Assembly: GCF_001314875.1 (NCBI RefSeq)
Contig: NZ_LJZS01000002.1
Location: forward strand, 1-64,000
DNA: 64,000 nt
Direction: 5' to 3'
Origin: Halomonas sp. HL-48
GTDB lineage: Bacteria; Pseudomonadota; Gammaproteobacteria; Pseudomonadales; Halomonadaceae
Of this stretch, positions 34,409 through 44,809 are shown in pieces; positions within the stretch are counted from its first letter, which is position 1; each line of letters starts with the position of its first letter. Made by a program: the position numbers and the translations under genes. The notes under the pieces were generated by a model. That model was not told the origin of the DNA and made no database searches. It saw nothing but the letters and a program-made list of their open reading frames with translations.

Positions 34409-36474
34409 TGGCTGTTGATACGCTCTTATTGGAGCTGGGCGCGGAAGAGCTTCCTCCGACCGCACTGGATGCACTTTCCGATGCCTTTGCGGCGGGTATC
34501 CAGAAAGGCCTCCAGGAGGCTGATATTCCCTTCCAAAGCGTTAGCGCTTTCGCAACGCCGCGCCGCTTGGCGGTGCAGGTCGCAGCACTTGCGGATAAAC
34601 AGCCTGACCGTGAGGTGGAGCGTCGCGGACCGGCGCTCGCGGCCGCTTTCAAAGATGGCGTTCCCACCAAGGCAGCGGAAGGTTTTGCCCGCTCCTGTGG
34701 CGTCAGCGTGGATGAACTGATCCACCTTGAAACCGACAAGGGCACCTGGCTTGGTTATCGCGAACAGCAGCCTGGCGAGAGCGTCCAGGCGTTACTGCCG
34801 GACATCCTTAAAAAGGCGATTACTGCGCTGCCCGTCCCCAAAAACATGCGCTGGGGCAGCTCACGCATTGAGTTCTCTCGCCCGGTACATTGGCTCGTGG
34901 CGCTTTACGGCCGCGATGTGATTGCCGCCGAGGCCTTGGGACTGGAGGCCAGTCGCACTACCTACGGCCACCGTTTTCACGCTCCGGATGCCATTCAGCT
35001 TGGGCATGCTGACGAGTACCTTGAAGCACTTGAAAACGCCTACGTGCTGGCTGACCGTGATCAGCGTCGTGAACGTATTCGCGAGCAGGTGCTGGCTGAG
35101 GCTGAAGTTCAGGATGCCCATGCCGTCATCGACGAAGACCTGCTGGTAGAAGTCAGTGGCCTGGTGGAATGGCCCGTGGCCTTGACTGGTAGCTTTGACG
35201 AACGCTTTCTGGAAGTGCCAGCGGAGTGCCTGGTCTCCTCCATGAAGGCCAACCAGAAATACTTCCACCTGCTGGATGATCAAGGCAAGCTCAAGCCGCT
35301 GTTCATTACCATCTCGAACATCGACAGCGCCGACCCGCAGCAGGTGATCTCCGGCAATGAAAAAGTCATTCGTCCACGCTTGGCCGATGCCGCCTTTTTC
35401 TATGACACTGACCGCAAGCACACGCTTGCCTCGCGCATCCCGCAGCTTGAAAGCGTCGTGTTTCAACAGCAGCTGGGCACCCTGGCGGACAAGGCTCGCC
35501 GCAGTAGCGTGATCGCCTCGTATATCGCCGAACAGATTCAGGGGGACGTCTCCCACGCGCAGCGTGCCGTCGCCCTTGCCAAGTGCGATCTGGTCACCGA
35601 GATGGTACTCGAGTTCCCTGAGCTCCAGGGCGTCATGGGGCGTTATTACGCCGAACAGGATGGCGAGCCAACGGACGTGGCCCAAGCGTTGGAAGAGCAG
35701 TACCTGCCCCGCTTTGCCAGCGATGCCATCCCGCAAAGCACGACGGGCAAGGCACTCGCGCTGGCGGATCGCCTCGACACCCTGGTGGGCATTTTCGGTA
35801 TTGGCCAGCGCCCCACCGGTGCAAAGGATCCTTTCGCGCTGCGTCGTGCCTCCATCGGCGTGCTGAATATTCTTGTGAAGGGTGAGCTCAATCTTGACCT
35901 TCGTGAACTGTTAAGCGTCGCCGCTGAGCAGCATCAAGGGCTGCCTAAGGCCGATGGCCTCGTCGATGACGTCCTCACCTACATGCTGGACCGCTTTCGC
36001 GCCTGGGGGCAGGAAGAAAGCATCAGCGCCGAAATGTACCTGGCCGTACGCGCCCGCCCGGTCACCAAGCCGCTGGATTTCGCCCTCCGCTTGCGTGCCG
36101 TCAAGGCGTTTGCCCAGCGCGAAGAAGCCGCTGCCCTTGCCGCTGCCAACAAGCGCGTATCCAACATTCTCAGCAAGCAGTCCCATGATGGCAGTACCCA
36201 GGTCGACCCAGCGCTGCTCCAGGAGCAGGCCGAACAGACACTGTTCGACGCCGTAACCACCTGCGAAACCAAGGTGTCGCCGCTGTTTGCGTCAGGCGAC
36301 TACCAGCAGGCGCTGGATATCCTGGCCACGTTACGCGATCCAGTGGATACGTTTTTTGATCAGGTCATGGTCATGGCCGACGAGGATGCCATTCGCCGCA
36401 ATCGGCTTTCTCTGCTAGCCAGCCTTCAAGCGTTGTTCCTTGCCGTGGCCGATATCGCCCAGCTACCCCAATAG
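34408..36474 (+). CDS. glyS: Glycine--tRNA ligase beta subunit
   Basis: tRNA-binding and editing-associated beta subunit, 688 residues. LLLELGAEELPP at the N-terminus, FATPRRLAVQV, RGPALAAAFKDG, ALYGRDVIAAEALGLEASRTTYGHRF (partly quoted), FITISNIDS, ALADRLDTLVGIFGIGQRPTGAKDPFALRR (partly quoted) and a C-terminal helical anticodon-binding region. Starts on the last base of the glyQ stop, so translation of the two subunits is coupled; a terminator follows. Confidence 0.97.
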   Translation: MAVDTLLLELGAEELPPTALDALSDAFAAGIQKGLQEADIPFQSVSAFATPRRLAVQVAALADKQPDREVERRGPALAAAFKDGVPTKAAEGFARSCGVSVDELIHLETDKGTWLGYREQQPGESVQALLPDILKKAITALPVPKNMRWGSSRIEFSRPVHWLVALYGRDVIAAEALGLEASRTTYGHRFHAPDAIQLGHADEYLEALENAYVLADRDQRRERIREQVLAEAEVQDAHAVIDEDLLVEVSGLVEWPVALTGSFDERFLEVPAECLVSSMKANQKYFHLLDDQGKLKPLFITISNIDSADPQQVISGNEKVIRPRLADAAFFYDTDRKHTLASRIPQLESVVFQQQLGTLADKARRSSVIASYIAEQIQGDVSHAQRAVALAKCDLVTEMVLEFPELQGVMGRYYAEQDGEPTDVAQALEEQYLPRFASDAIPQSTTGKALALADRLDTLVGIFGIGQRPTGAKDPFALRRASIGVLNILVKGELNLDLRELLSVAAEQHQGLPKADGLVDDVLTYMLDRFRAWGQEESISAEMYLAVRARPVTKPLDFALRLRAVKAFAQREEAAALAAANKRVSNILSKQSHDGSTQVDPALLQEQAEQTLFDAVTTCETKVSPLFASGDYQQALDILATLRDPVDTFFDQVMVMADEDAIRRNRLSLLASLQALFLAVADIAQLPQ

Positions 36475-36528
36475 GTAAAACGCTATCGGTTTGCCATCGG
36501 CATCTCGGTATTTTTCATTGTTCATCGA

Positions 36529-36559
36529 AGCCCGGCGAAACCAAGCGCCGGGCTTTTTT
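36529..36559 (+). terminator. Rho-independent terminator of glyQS
   Basis: AGCCCGGCG (36529-36537) pairs perfectly with CGCCGGGCT (36546-36554), loop of 8, followed by TTTTT. Confidence 0.88.
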
Positions 36560-36578
36560 ATGGTGACGGTATACTCAA

Positions 36579-36594
36579 TGTTTCACGTGAAACA
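36579..36594. other. parS: parS site 1
   Basis: Perfect 16-bp TGTTTCACGTGAAACA, the ParB-binding sequence conserved across bacterial chromosomes, in the glyS-gmhB spacer about 7 kb from oriC. Confidence 0.93.
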
Positions 36595-36663
36595 TTCGCC
36601 CTGTTGCCCCTCCTCATATTAATCTGAGACGCATACGATAGGTTCAACGGCTCAAGGACACCC

Positions 36664-37215
36664 ATGTTCAACGCAAACCAACTGGTCATTCTCGATCGCG
36701 ATGGTGTGATCAACCATGATTCGGATGCCTACATTAAATCCCTGGATGAATGGATACCCTACCCCAGCGCCATCCAGGCTATCGCCAAGCTATCTCAAGC
36801 GGGTTTCAAGGTGGCCGTGGCCACCAATCAATCGGGCATTGCACGGGGCTATTATAGCGAAGCCACACTGCACGCGATGCACGACCACCTAAAGGCATTG
36901 GTAAACGCAGAAGGCGGCCAAGTTGCGCATATTGCGTATTGCCCGCACGGACCCGATGACCAATGTGACTGTCGCAAACCGCTACCCGGCTTGCTTATTC
37001 AAATTCAGAAGGCGCTGGGATTAGAAACCCTGAACGGTAGCTGGATGGTCGGCGATAGCTTAAGGGATATTCAGGCCGGCGAAGCGATGGGCTGCCATAC
37101 AGTGCTGGTTAAAACAGGTAAAGGCGAAAAAACGTTGCACGACAATGCCGGCCTGGAAAAGACGGTTGTCGTCCATGATCTTGCTGCGTTAGCTGATTGG
37201 CTGTGTCAACAGTAG
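36664..37215 (+). CDS. gmhB: D-glycero-beta-D-manno-heptose 1,7-bisphosphate 7-phosphatase
   Basis: HAD-superfamily phosphatase of the ADP-heptose pathway, acting between the two HldE reactions. 183 residues: DRDGVIN (nucleophile Asp11, Asp13), VATNQSGIARGYY, zinc-binding CPHGPDDQCDCRKP, and GDSLRDIQAGEAMG. Start at 36664 with GGA upstream. Commonly placed next to glyS in gammaproteobacteria; here a terminator and a parS site separate the two. Confidence 0.94.
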   Translation: MFNANQLVILDRDGVINHDSDAYIKSLDEWIPYPSAIQAIAKLSQAGFKVAVATNQSGIARGYYSEATLHAMHDHLKALVNAEGGQVAHIAYCPHGPDDQCDCRKPLPGLLIQIQKALGLETLNGSWMVGDSLRDIQAGEAMGCHTVLVKTGKGEKTLHDNAGLEKTVVVHDLAALADWLCQQ

Positions 37216-37235
37216 CGCTCGGCCCTTTGAAGTAT

Positions 37236-37274
37236 AAAAAACGCCACTGCAGCTTGGGGCTGCAGCGGCGTTTT
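37236..37274. terminator. Bidirectional terminator between gmhB and gyrB
   Basis: CGCCACTGCAGC (37242-37253) pairs with GCTGCAGCGGCG (37259-37270) with one mismatch; AAAAA precedes and TTTT follows, so it can end both converging transcripts. Confidence 0.85.
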
Positions 37275-37295
37275 GAATGTTCATCCTATTTACCG

Positions 37296-37311
37296 TGTTT
37301 CACGTGAAACA
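37296..37311. other. parS: parS site 2
   Basis: Perfect TGTTTCACGTGAAACA, 14 bp beyond the gyrB stop codon in the gmhB-gyrB spacer. Confidence 0.93.
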
Positions 37312-37324
37312 CGGCACAAGACAA

Positions 37325-39784
<2,460 letters not shown>

Positions 39785-40888
39785 CTACCCTTCCAGCACA
39801 AGCTGACTCAACCCGCTGTCACTATGTTTCACGTGAAACATGCTCACGGTTGTATGAGCCTGCCATGCCTCCCTTATCGCTCCGGGTTCGACGCTGGTAA
39901 TAAATACTTGGCACTGCATGTCTTCAAGTAACTGACAAAACTGCGACCGATGGTGTGCATCGAGCTCGGCAGGTAAATCGTCAATAAGATAAATGCAGTG
40001 TCGCTCTGATGCACTTTCCAGAAGCCGGCCTTGCGCCAGTTTTAACGCACTGACTACCAGTTTCTGCTGCCCTCTGGAAAGCACTTCAATAGCGGGCTGG
40101 CGATTAAGCTTGATACGCAAATCAGCACGCTGAGGACCCTGCTGAGTAAAGCCCATTTGCAAATCGGTTGTCCGGCCGCTTTCCAATACATCGGCCAGCG
40201 ATCTTTTTTTATCCCACCCTCTGGCGTAGTGAAGCGTCAGGCCTGGCAATGGAAGCAAGCGATCCAGCGTCTCTTCAAAAACAGGAAGAAACTCAGCAAA
40301 CCAGGCTCGCCGCAACTTATCAAGTTGCTCACCCCAAGTGGCAAGCTCCTGCTCCCAGACAGCAAGTTCTTTGGGGTCTATTCTACCATGCCTCAACAAC
40401 GCATTCCGATGTTTCAACGCTCGGCGGGTACGCTTCCATATTTCAAGAAAGCGGTGTTTCACGTGAAACACCCCCCAATCCAGAAACTCACGCCGACCCG
40501 AGGGAGAACCTTCCAGCAAACGAAACGCATCAGGGTTGATAAGCTGTAGCGGCATCGCCTCGACTAAATCCGCCAGCCTGGCGTTTTTATCCCCCTTAAC
40601 GCGCAATTCCAGCTCGCTGGAGCTACGCGACCGGCGCACCCCTAGTGTGCCCCCAGGGTCACCTTCCAGTCGCCCATAAAGCGTCATATAGGGGGCGTCG
40701 GTCTGTATCACATTTTTAAGCTGGCGAGTCCTGAACGATCTTCCCATCCCCAAAATATGAATGCCTTCGAGCAGACTCGTCTTGCCGCTACCGTTAACAC
40801 CATTTATCAGATTGATACGCGGTGAGGGCGCCATATCGACAGACTGCAAGTTGCGTAAACCGTCAAGATTGAGCTGGAGAAGACTCAT
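39785..40888 (-). CDS. recF: DNA replication and repair protein RecF
   Basis: SMC-like ATPase that with RecOR loads RecA at gaps. 367 residues: Walker A GVNGSGKTS (30-38), signature LSRGQQKLVVSALKLAQG, Walker B IYLIDDLPAELD. Two perfect parS sites lie inside the gene; both are read as FHVKH (residues 141-145 and 351-355). The first falls in the conserved DWGVFHVE-type region, so protein and ParB-binding constraints coincide. It is separated from dnaN by a terminator, suggesting its own promoter or read-through. Confidence 0.96.
   Translation of the reverse strand: MSLLQLNLDGLRNLQSVDMAPSPRINLINGVNGSGKTSLLEGIHILGMGRSFRTRQLKNVIQTDAPYMTLYGRLEGDPGGTLGVRRSRSSSELELRVKGDKNARLADLVEAMPLQLINPDAFRLLEGSPSGRREFLDWGVFHVKHRFLEIWKRTRRALKHRNALLRHGRIDPKELAVWEQELATWGEQLDKLRRAWFAEFLPVFEETLDRLLPLPGLTLHYARGWDKKRSLADVLESGRTTDLQMGFTQQGPQRADLRIKLNRQPAIEVLSRGQQKLVVSALKLAQGRLLESASERHCIYLIDDLPAELDAHHRSQFCQLLEDMQCQVFITSVEPGAIREAWQAHTTVSMFHVKHSDSGLSQLVLEG
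39825..39840. other. parS: parS site 3 (inside recF)
   Basis: Perfect TGTTTCACGTGAAACA overlapping the codons for residues 350-355 near the RecF C-terminus. Confidence 0.92.
40455..40470. other. parS: parS site 4 (inside recF)
   Basis: Perfect TGTTTCACGTGAAACA overlapping the codons for RecF residues 140-145, about 3.2 kb from the dnaA-rpmH spacer. Confidence 0.92.
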
Positions 40889-40913
40889 TAACCATCACTT
40901 ATGCTGTACGCCC

Positions 40914-40953
40914 TGAAAAAAGAAGCGGCGCATTCCCAGTCCAGAAGCGCCGC
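40914..40953 (-). terminator. Terminator between dnaN and recF
   Basis: GCGGCGC (40925-40931) pairs with GCGCCGC (40947-40953), loop of 15; on the minus strand it is followed by TTCTTTTTT. It should reduce transcription from dnaN into recF. Confidence 0.72.
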
Positions 40954-40982
40954 CGTTCGGTGCTATCACCTAAGTGGAACGC

Positions 40983-42086
40983 TTATAACCGCATGGGCAT
41001 GACAACGTAGAGCGCATCACCACCACCCGGCTCTTCGAGAAGCGCACTACTGTTAGGGTCGGCAAGCGTGATTTGCACGCGATCTTCGTCGAGTACACTC
41101 ATGACATCAACCAAATAACCGACGTTGAAACCGACCTCCATGGCGGGACCTGCGTATTCGACGCCAATGTTCTCCTCGGCTTCTTCTTGCTCAGGATTAT
41201 TGGCCATTACCTTGAGATTGTTTTCTTCCAGGTAAAGACGCACGCCACGATACTTTTCATTGGACAGAATCGCGGTACGTGACAGCACTTGACGGAGTTC
41301 GGCACGTTCGGCGATCAGTACTTTGTCGCCGTTGCGCGGCACGACGCGCTCATAGTCAGGAAACTTGCCGTCTATCAACTTGGACGTAAAAGTAAAATCA
41401 CCCGTATGGGCACGAACGTGCGTCGACCCCAAGGTCAAGCTGACGGGTTCATCACTATCATCTAATAAACGAGACAGCTCGAGGATGCCTTTCCGCGGTA
41501 CGATCAGCTTTTGCGACTGATCGACCACCACATCGACGGGACGCGAACACATCGCCAGACGGTGGCCGTCAGTCGCCACGGTACGCAGCAAATTGCTCTG
41601 GATTTCAAGCAGCATACCGTTGAGATAATAACGGACATCCTGCTGGGCCATGGCAAATGATGTCGCCTCGATCAGGTGTTTCAGCGTCCCGCGGGGCACA
41701 CTCAGTTCCTGACTTCCTTCCGCATCTTCAATAGACGGAAACTCGGCAGCAGGCAGCGTGGACAGCGTAAATCGTGAACGACCGCTACGCAGCACGGCGC
41801 GCCCTTCTTCCACCGCTAGCTGGATATCAGACTGATCCGGCAGCGATTTACATATATCCATCAACTTACGCGCCGGGACGGTGGCCGAACCCTGCGCATC
41901 AACCTGACTGGCAACGGTTCGTCCCACCAGCTCCACTTCAAGGTCAGTGCCCGTCAGGGACACCTGGTCTCCGTCCACCTGAATCAATACGTTCGAAAGG
42001 ACAGGCAATGTCTGACGACGTTCTACTACTCCGGCTACCAGCGTTAACGGACGTAGCAGCGCCTCTCGGGAAATCGAAAATTTCAT
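40983..42086 (-). CDS. dnaN: DNA polymerase III beta sliding clamp
   Basis: Ring-shaped dimer that tethers replicative polymerase. 367 residues: N-terminal MKFSISREALLRPL, LPVLSNVLIQ, TDLEVEL, three topologically similar domains, and the C-terminal VMPMRL that forms part of the clamp-binding pocket. It starts 56 bp after dnaA, the usual operon; a terminator follows the gene. Confidence 0.98.
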   Translation of the reverse strand: MKFSISREALLRPLTLVAGVVERRQTLPVLSNVLIQVDGDQVSLTGTDLEVELVGRTVASQVDAQGSATVPARKLMDICKSLPDQSDIQLAVEEGRAVLRSGRSRFTLSTLPAAEFPSIEDAEGSQELSVPRGTLKHLIEATSFAMAQQDVRYYLNGMLLEIQSNLLRTVATDGHRLAMCSRPVDVVVDQSQKLIVPRKGILELSRLLDDSDEPVSLTLGSTHVRAHTGDFTFTSKLIDGKFPDYERVVPRNGDKVLIAERAELRQVLSRTAILSNEKYRGVRLYLEENNLKVMANNPEQEEAEENIGVEYAGPAMEVGFNVGYLVDVMSVLDEDRVQITLADPNSSALLEEPGGGDALYVVMPMRL

Positions 42087-42142
42087 CAGTACTCCGTTCT
42101 ATATCCTGAAAGACCTGCTAAAGACAGGTCCGTCCTAAGGGA

Positions 42143-43618
42143 TTAACTGGTCAGTAAGCGTAATAAATTTTTGTAGTCTTCGCGGATATCCGCACTTTCT
42201 TCCTGCAGGGATTTTACCTTACGGCAGGCGTGCAGCACGGTGGTATGGTCGCGACCACCAAACGCATCGCCAATCTCGGGCAGACTGTGGTTAGTCAACT
42301 CCTTGGCCAGCGCCATGGCCACCTGACGCGGGCGGGCGACCGAGCGTGAGCGCCGCTTGGAGAGCAAGTCAGCCACCTTGATCTTGTAATACTCGGCCAC
42401 GGTGCGCTGGATATTATCGACCCCCACCTGCTTGTCTTGCAGAGCCAGCAGATCCTTGAGCGATTCCCGGATGAAATCCTGGGTAATGGTCTTACCCATG
42501 AAATGCGAATCGGCAATCACCTTCTTGAGCGCGCCCTCGAGCTCGCGCACGTTTGAACGAATCTTCTGGGCGATAAAGAACGCTGCGTCATGGGGCAGGT
42601 CGACCTTGGCCTGGTCGGCTTTCTTCATCAGGATGGCCACCCGCGTTTCAAGCTCGGGTGGTTCAATGGCCACGGTAAGCCCCCACCCAAAGCGCGATTT
42701 CAGACGCTCTTCTACACCGCTGATTTCCTTGGGGTAACGATCAGACGTCAGGATCATTTGCTGCCCACCCTCCAACAATGCGTTGAAGGTGTGGAAAAAC
42801 TCTTCCTGAGATCGCTCCTTTCCGGCAAAAAACTGAATATCATCAATAAGTAACGCATCAACGCTGCGATAGAAACGCTTGAAATCGTTAATCGCGTTAA
42901 GCTGCAGCGCCTTCACCATGTCGGCGACGAACCGCTCCGAGTGCAGGTACACGACACGCGCATTTTCACGGCGAACGGCGAGCGCGTTGCCGACCGCATG
43001 CATCAAGTGGGTTTTACCGAGGCCAACGCCACCGTATAGAAAAAGCGGATTATAGGCGCCGCCGGGGTTTTCCGAGACCTGCCGCGAGGCCGCCCGGGCA
43101 AGCTGGTTGGATTTACCCTCAACGAAGGTATCGAAGGTGAAATTGGGATTCAGCCCGCTGGTATGCTTAAGGCTCCCCTCGACCTGGACCTGACGCTCAT
43201 TGTTGCGCCGTCCGTCATTTCCACCACCTTCCTCACGCAGTTTGTCTATCTCTCGCTCATCGGCAATGTCGCCTCGCGGCGGCGTATGCACAGCTGGCGA
43301 TGAACGCGGCGCCGGTGACGCAGACACTGGATTGCCCAGGTCACGGGGCTGCGGCGCCGGGGTGGCCGGCCGCCGACTGCCTACCGTGAGGCTTACTTTG
43401 GGGGGTTTGGAGGGTGAAAGCTCGCGCATCAGCTCGCTAATCCGCTTGGCGTACTTGTCACTCACCCAATCGCGCACAAAGCGATTAGGTGCCAACAAGC
43501 GCAGCTCGTTAGCTTCACTATCTTCAGCCTGCAGTGGACGTATCCATGTGTTGAACTGCTGGGAGCTAAGCTCGTCCTGCAGGTAATCCAGGCACTGTTG
43601 CCAAAGCGCGAGTGACAC
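42143..43618 (-). CDS. dnaA: Chromosomal replication initiator protein DnaA
   Basis: AAA+ initiator that binds DnaA boxes and melts oriC. 491 residues: N-terminal DnaB-interaction domain ([20 protein letters not shown]), a variable Pro/Asp-rich linker (about 80-150), AAA+ domain with Walker [14 protein letters not shown] and Walker B LLIDDIQF, and domain IV with the [13 protein letters not shown]naA-box reader. The start is GTG at 43618. The upstream spacer carries DnaA boxes that can both initiate replication and autoregulate dnaA. Confidence 0.98.
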   Translation of the reverse strand: MSLALWQQCLDYLQDELSSQQFNTWIRPLQAEDSEANELRLLAPNRFVRDWVSDKYAKRISELMRELSPSKPPKVSLTVGSRRPATPAPQPRDLGNPVSASPAPRSSPAVHTPPRGDIADEREIDKLREEGGGNDGRRNNERQVQVEGSLKHTSGLNPNFTFDTFVEGKSNQLARAASRQVSENPGGAYNPLFLYGGVGLGKTHLMHAVGNALAVRRENARVVYLHSERFVADMVKALQLNAINDFKRFYRSVDALLIDDIQFFAGKERSQEEFFHTFNALLEGGQQMILTSDRYPKEISGVEERLKSRFGWGLTVAIEPPELETRVAILMKKADQAKVDLPHDAAFFIAQKIRSNVRELEGALKKVIADSHFMGKTITQDFIRESLKDLLALQDKQVGVDNIQRTVAEYYKIKVADLLSKRRSRSVARPRQVAMALAKELTNHSLPEIGDAFGGRDHTTVLHACRKVKSLQEESADIREDYKNLLRLLTS

Positions 43619-43671
43619 TCATCTCACCATCGGTTGAAAAAGGCCGACCATTGTAGCGCCCAACGCCGTGG

Positions 43672-43680
43672 TTATCCACA
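43672..43680 (+). promoter_or_regulatory. DnaA box (perfect)
   Basis: TTATCCACA, the strong DnaA-binding nonamer, 54 bp upstream of the dnaA start codon; may also serve dnaA autoregulation. Confidence 0.8.
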
Positions 43681-43830
43681 CAGGCGGAAGGCGATTTAAC
43701 AAGCTGTGGAAAACTTTTAATTTCCTGGCAAGCACTGCCTCCCCTGGGTGCGTAACCATAACCATTAGTGAACGATTACTCACTTTTAATTCACAGCTAA
43801 TCAACCGCTTATCATCTTGTTTTGCGCAAC

Positions 43831-43839
43831 TTATACACA
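43831..43839 (+). promoter_or_regulatory. DnaA box
   Basis: TTATACACA, a standard high-affinity variant of the nonamer. Confidence 0.75.
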
Positions 43840-44027
43840 GCAGCGGCTTCATTATAAGGTATTGAAATACGGCAACAATAATAGGTTGCTAACAAAAAGT
43901 ATCCCCACGATTAGTCACAACGTAACCGCAGGAAAGCGTGGGCATTTTTTGGCACCTTAATGCACGCCTGGCGATGTGGGTCTGGCGGGCGAGCGCCTTC
44001 ACAGATGGCTTTTTTTGCAAGGAAAAA

Positions 44028-44056
44028 TTGCACGTAACGCAGTAAGCCTCTACAAT
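44028..44056 (+). promoter_or_regulatory. rpmH promoter
   Basis: TTGCAC (44028-44033) and TACAAT (44051-44056) spaced by 17 nt; leader of about 90 nt to the rpmH ATG. Strong sigma-70 match, as expected for a ribosomal protein gene. Confidence 0.75.
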
Positions 44057-44151
44057 TTCCGGTCTTGAATTGAATCTCCCGGCTAGTTCCTCACTGGACC
44101 GGGCCTTTTGGAATTCATTTTCCGTCCTAAACCACGTGGGAATAACGAGTT

Positions 44152-44286
44152 ATGAAACGCACTTTTCAACCTAGCGTTCTCAAGCGCAAGCGCGCGCATG
44201 GCTTCCGTGCTCGTATGGCAACCAAAAATGGCCGTGCCGTTATCGCACGCCGCCGCGCCAAGGGCCGCAAGCGTCTGAGCGCCTGA
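44152..44286 (+). CDS. rpmH: 50S ribosomal protein L34
   Basis: 44-residue, highly basic protein of the large ribosomal subunit: [19 protein letters not shown] at the start and [13 protein letters not shown] at the end, matching L34 throughout. Its 135 bases are too few for many gene finders. It begins the rpmH-rnpA-yidC-mnmE series and is separated from rnpA by 7 bp. Confidence 0.98.
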   Translation: MKRTFQPSVLKRKRAHGFRARMATKNGRAVIARRRAKGRKRLSA

Positions 44287-44293
44287 TTTCGGA

Positions 44294-44695
44294 TTGCGTG
44301 TGCCACATCAAGGGTTTCCCCGGCATTTTCGGTTACTCAGTGCTGGGGACTACCGCTACGTTTTTGAGCAAGCAGACTTCAAGGTTCATGGTAAAGGGAT
44401 GATGGCGCTTGCGCGCTGGAATACCCTAGGGCATTCCCGCCTTGGCCTGGTGGTCAGCAAAAAAAATGTGAAGCTCGCCGTTGATCGAAATCGCTTCAAA
44501 AGACTCGTTCGCGAGTCGGTTCGTTTACGTCAAGACCAGCTTCCCGGCGTGGATATTGTGGTGCTTGCTCGACGTGGCGTTCAAGACATGGATAACGATG
44601 CTTTATATCGTCAACTCCATGGTATGTGGAAACGACTTCGGCGCGAAACTCAGGCGGTCAATGCGCCTCCTGAGAGCTCAATACGCAACACTTGA
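44294..44695 (+). CDS. rnpA: Ribonuclease P protein component
   Basis: Basic protein cofactor of RNase P. Up to 133 residues: FPRHFRLLSAGDYRYVFEQ, the SRLGLVVSKKNVKLAVDRNRFKRLVRES RNA-binding loop (quoted in parts as LGLVVSKKN and RNRFKRLVRES) and DIVVLARRG. No ATG fits; TTG 44294 or GTG 44300 is the start, with the same mature core. Normally yidD follows; here only 114 bp separate rnpA from yidC. Confidence 0.94.
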   Translation: MRVPHQGFPRHFRLLSAGDYRYVFEQADFKVHGKGMMALARWNTLGHSRLGLVVSKKNVKLAVDRNRFKRLVRESVRLRQDQLPGVDIVVLARRGVQDMDNDALYRQLHGMWKRLRRETQAVNAPPESSIRNT

Positions 44696-44809
44696 TGGGC
44701 ACCTCATCGCTCGACCTCGGCCTGCCGCCTGGCAGGCTTTCGTGTGTCATGGGTCGAGTAATTGACACTGCGCCATTAGCATGTTCACCACCCAGCGGGC
44801 AGAACCCTC

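Larger units (their letters stand above)
43619..44151. other. oriC: Putative origin of replication (oriC), dnaA-rpmH spacer
   Basis: 533 bp without a gene between divergent dnaA and rpmH, the origin position in pseudomonads and relatives. DnaA-box matches: TTATCCACA at 43672-43680 (perfect), TTATACACA at 43831-43839, TGTGGAAAA at 43705-43713 (one mismatch, other strand) and TTAGTCACA at 43911-43919. AT-rich stretches (43713-43725, 43780-43800, 43850-43905) could be the unwinding region. The rpmH promoter and dnaA leader occupy the two edges. Function is inferred from position and boxes. Confidence 0.78.
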
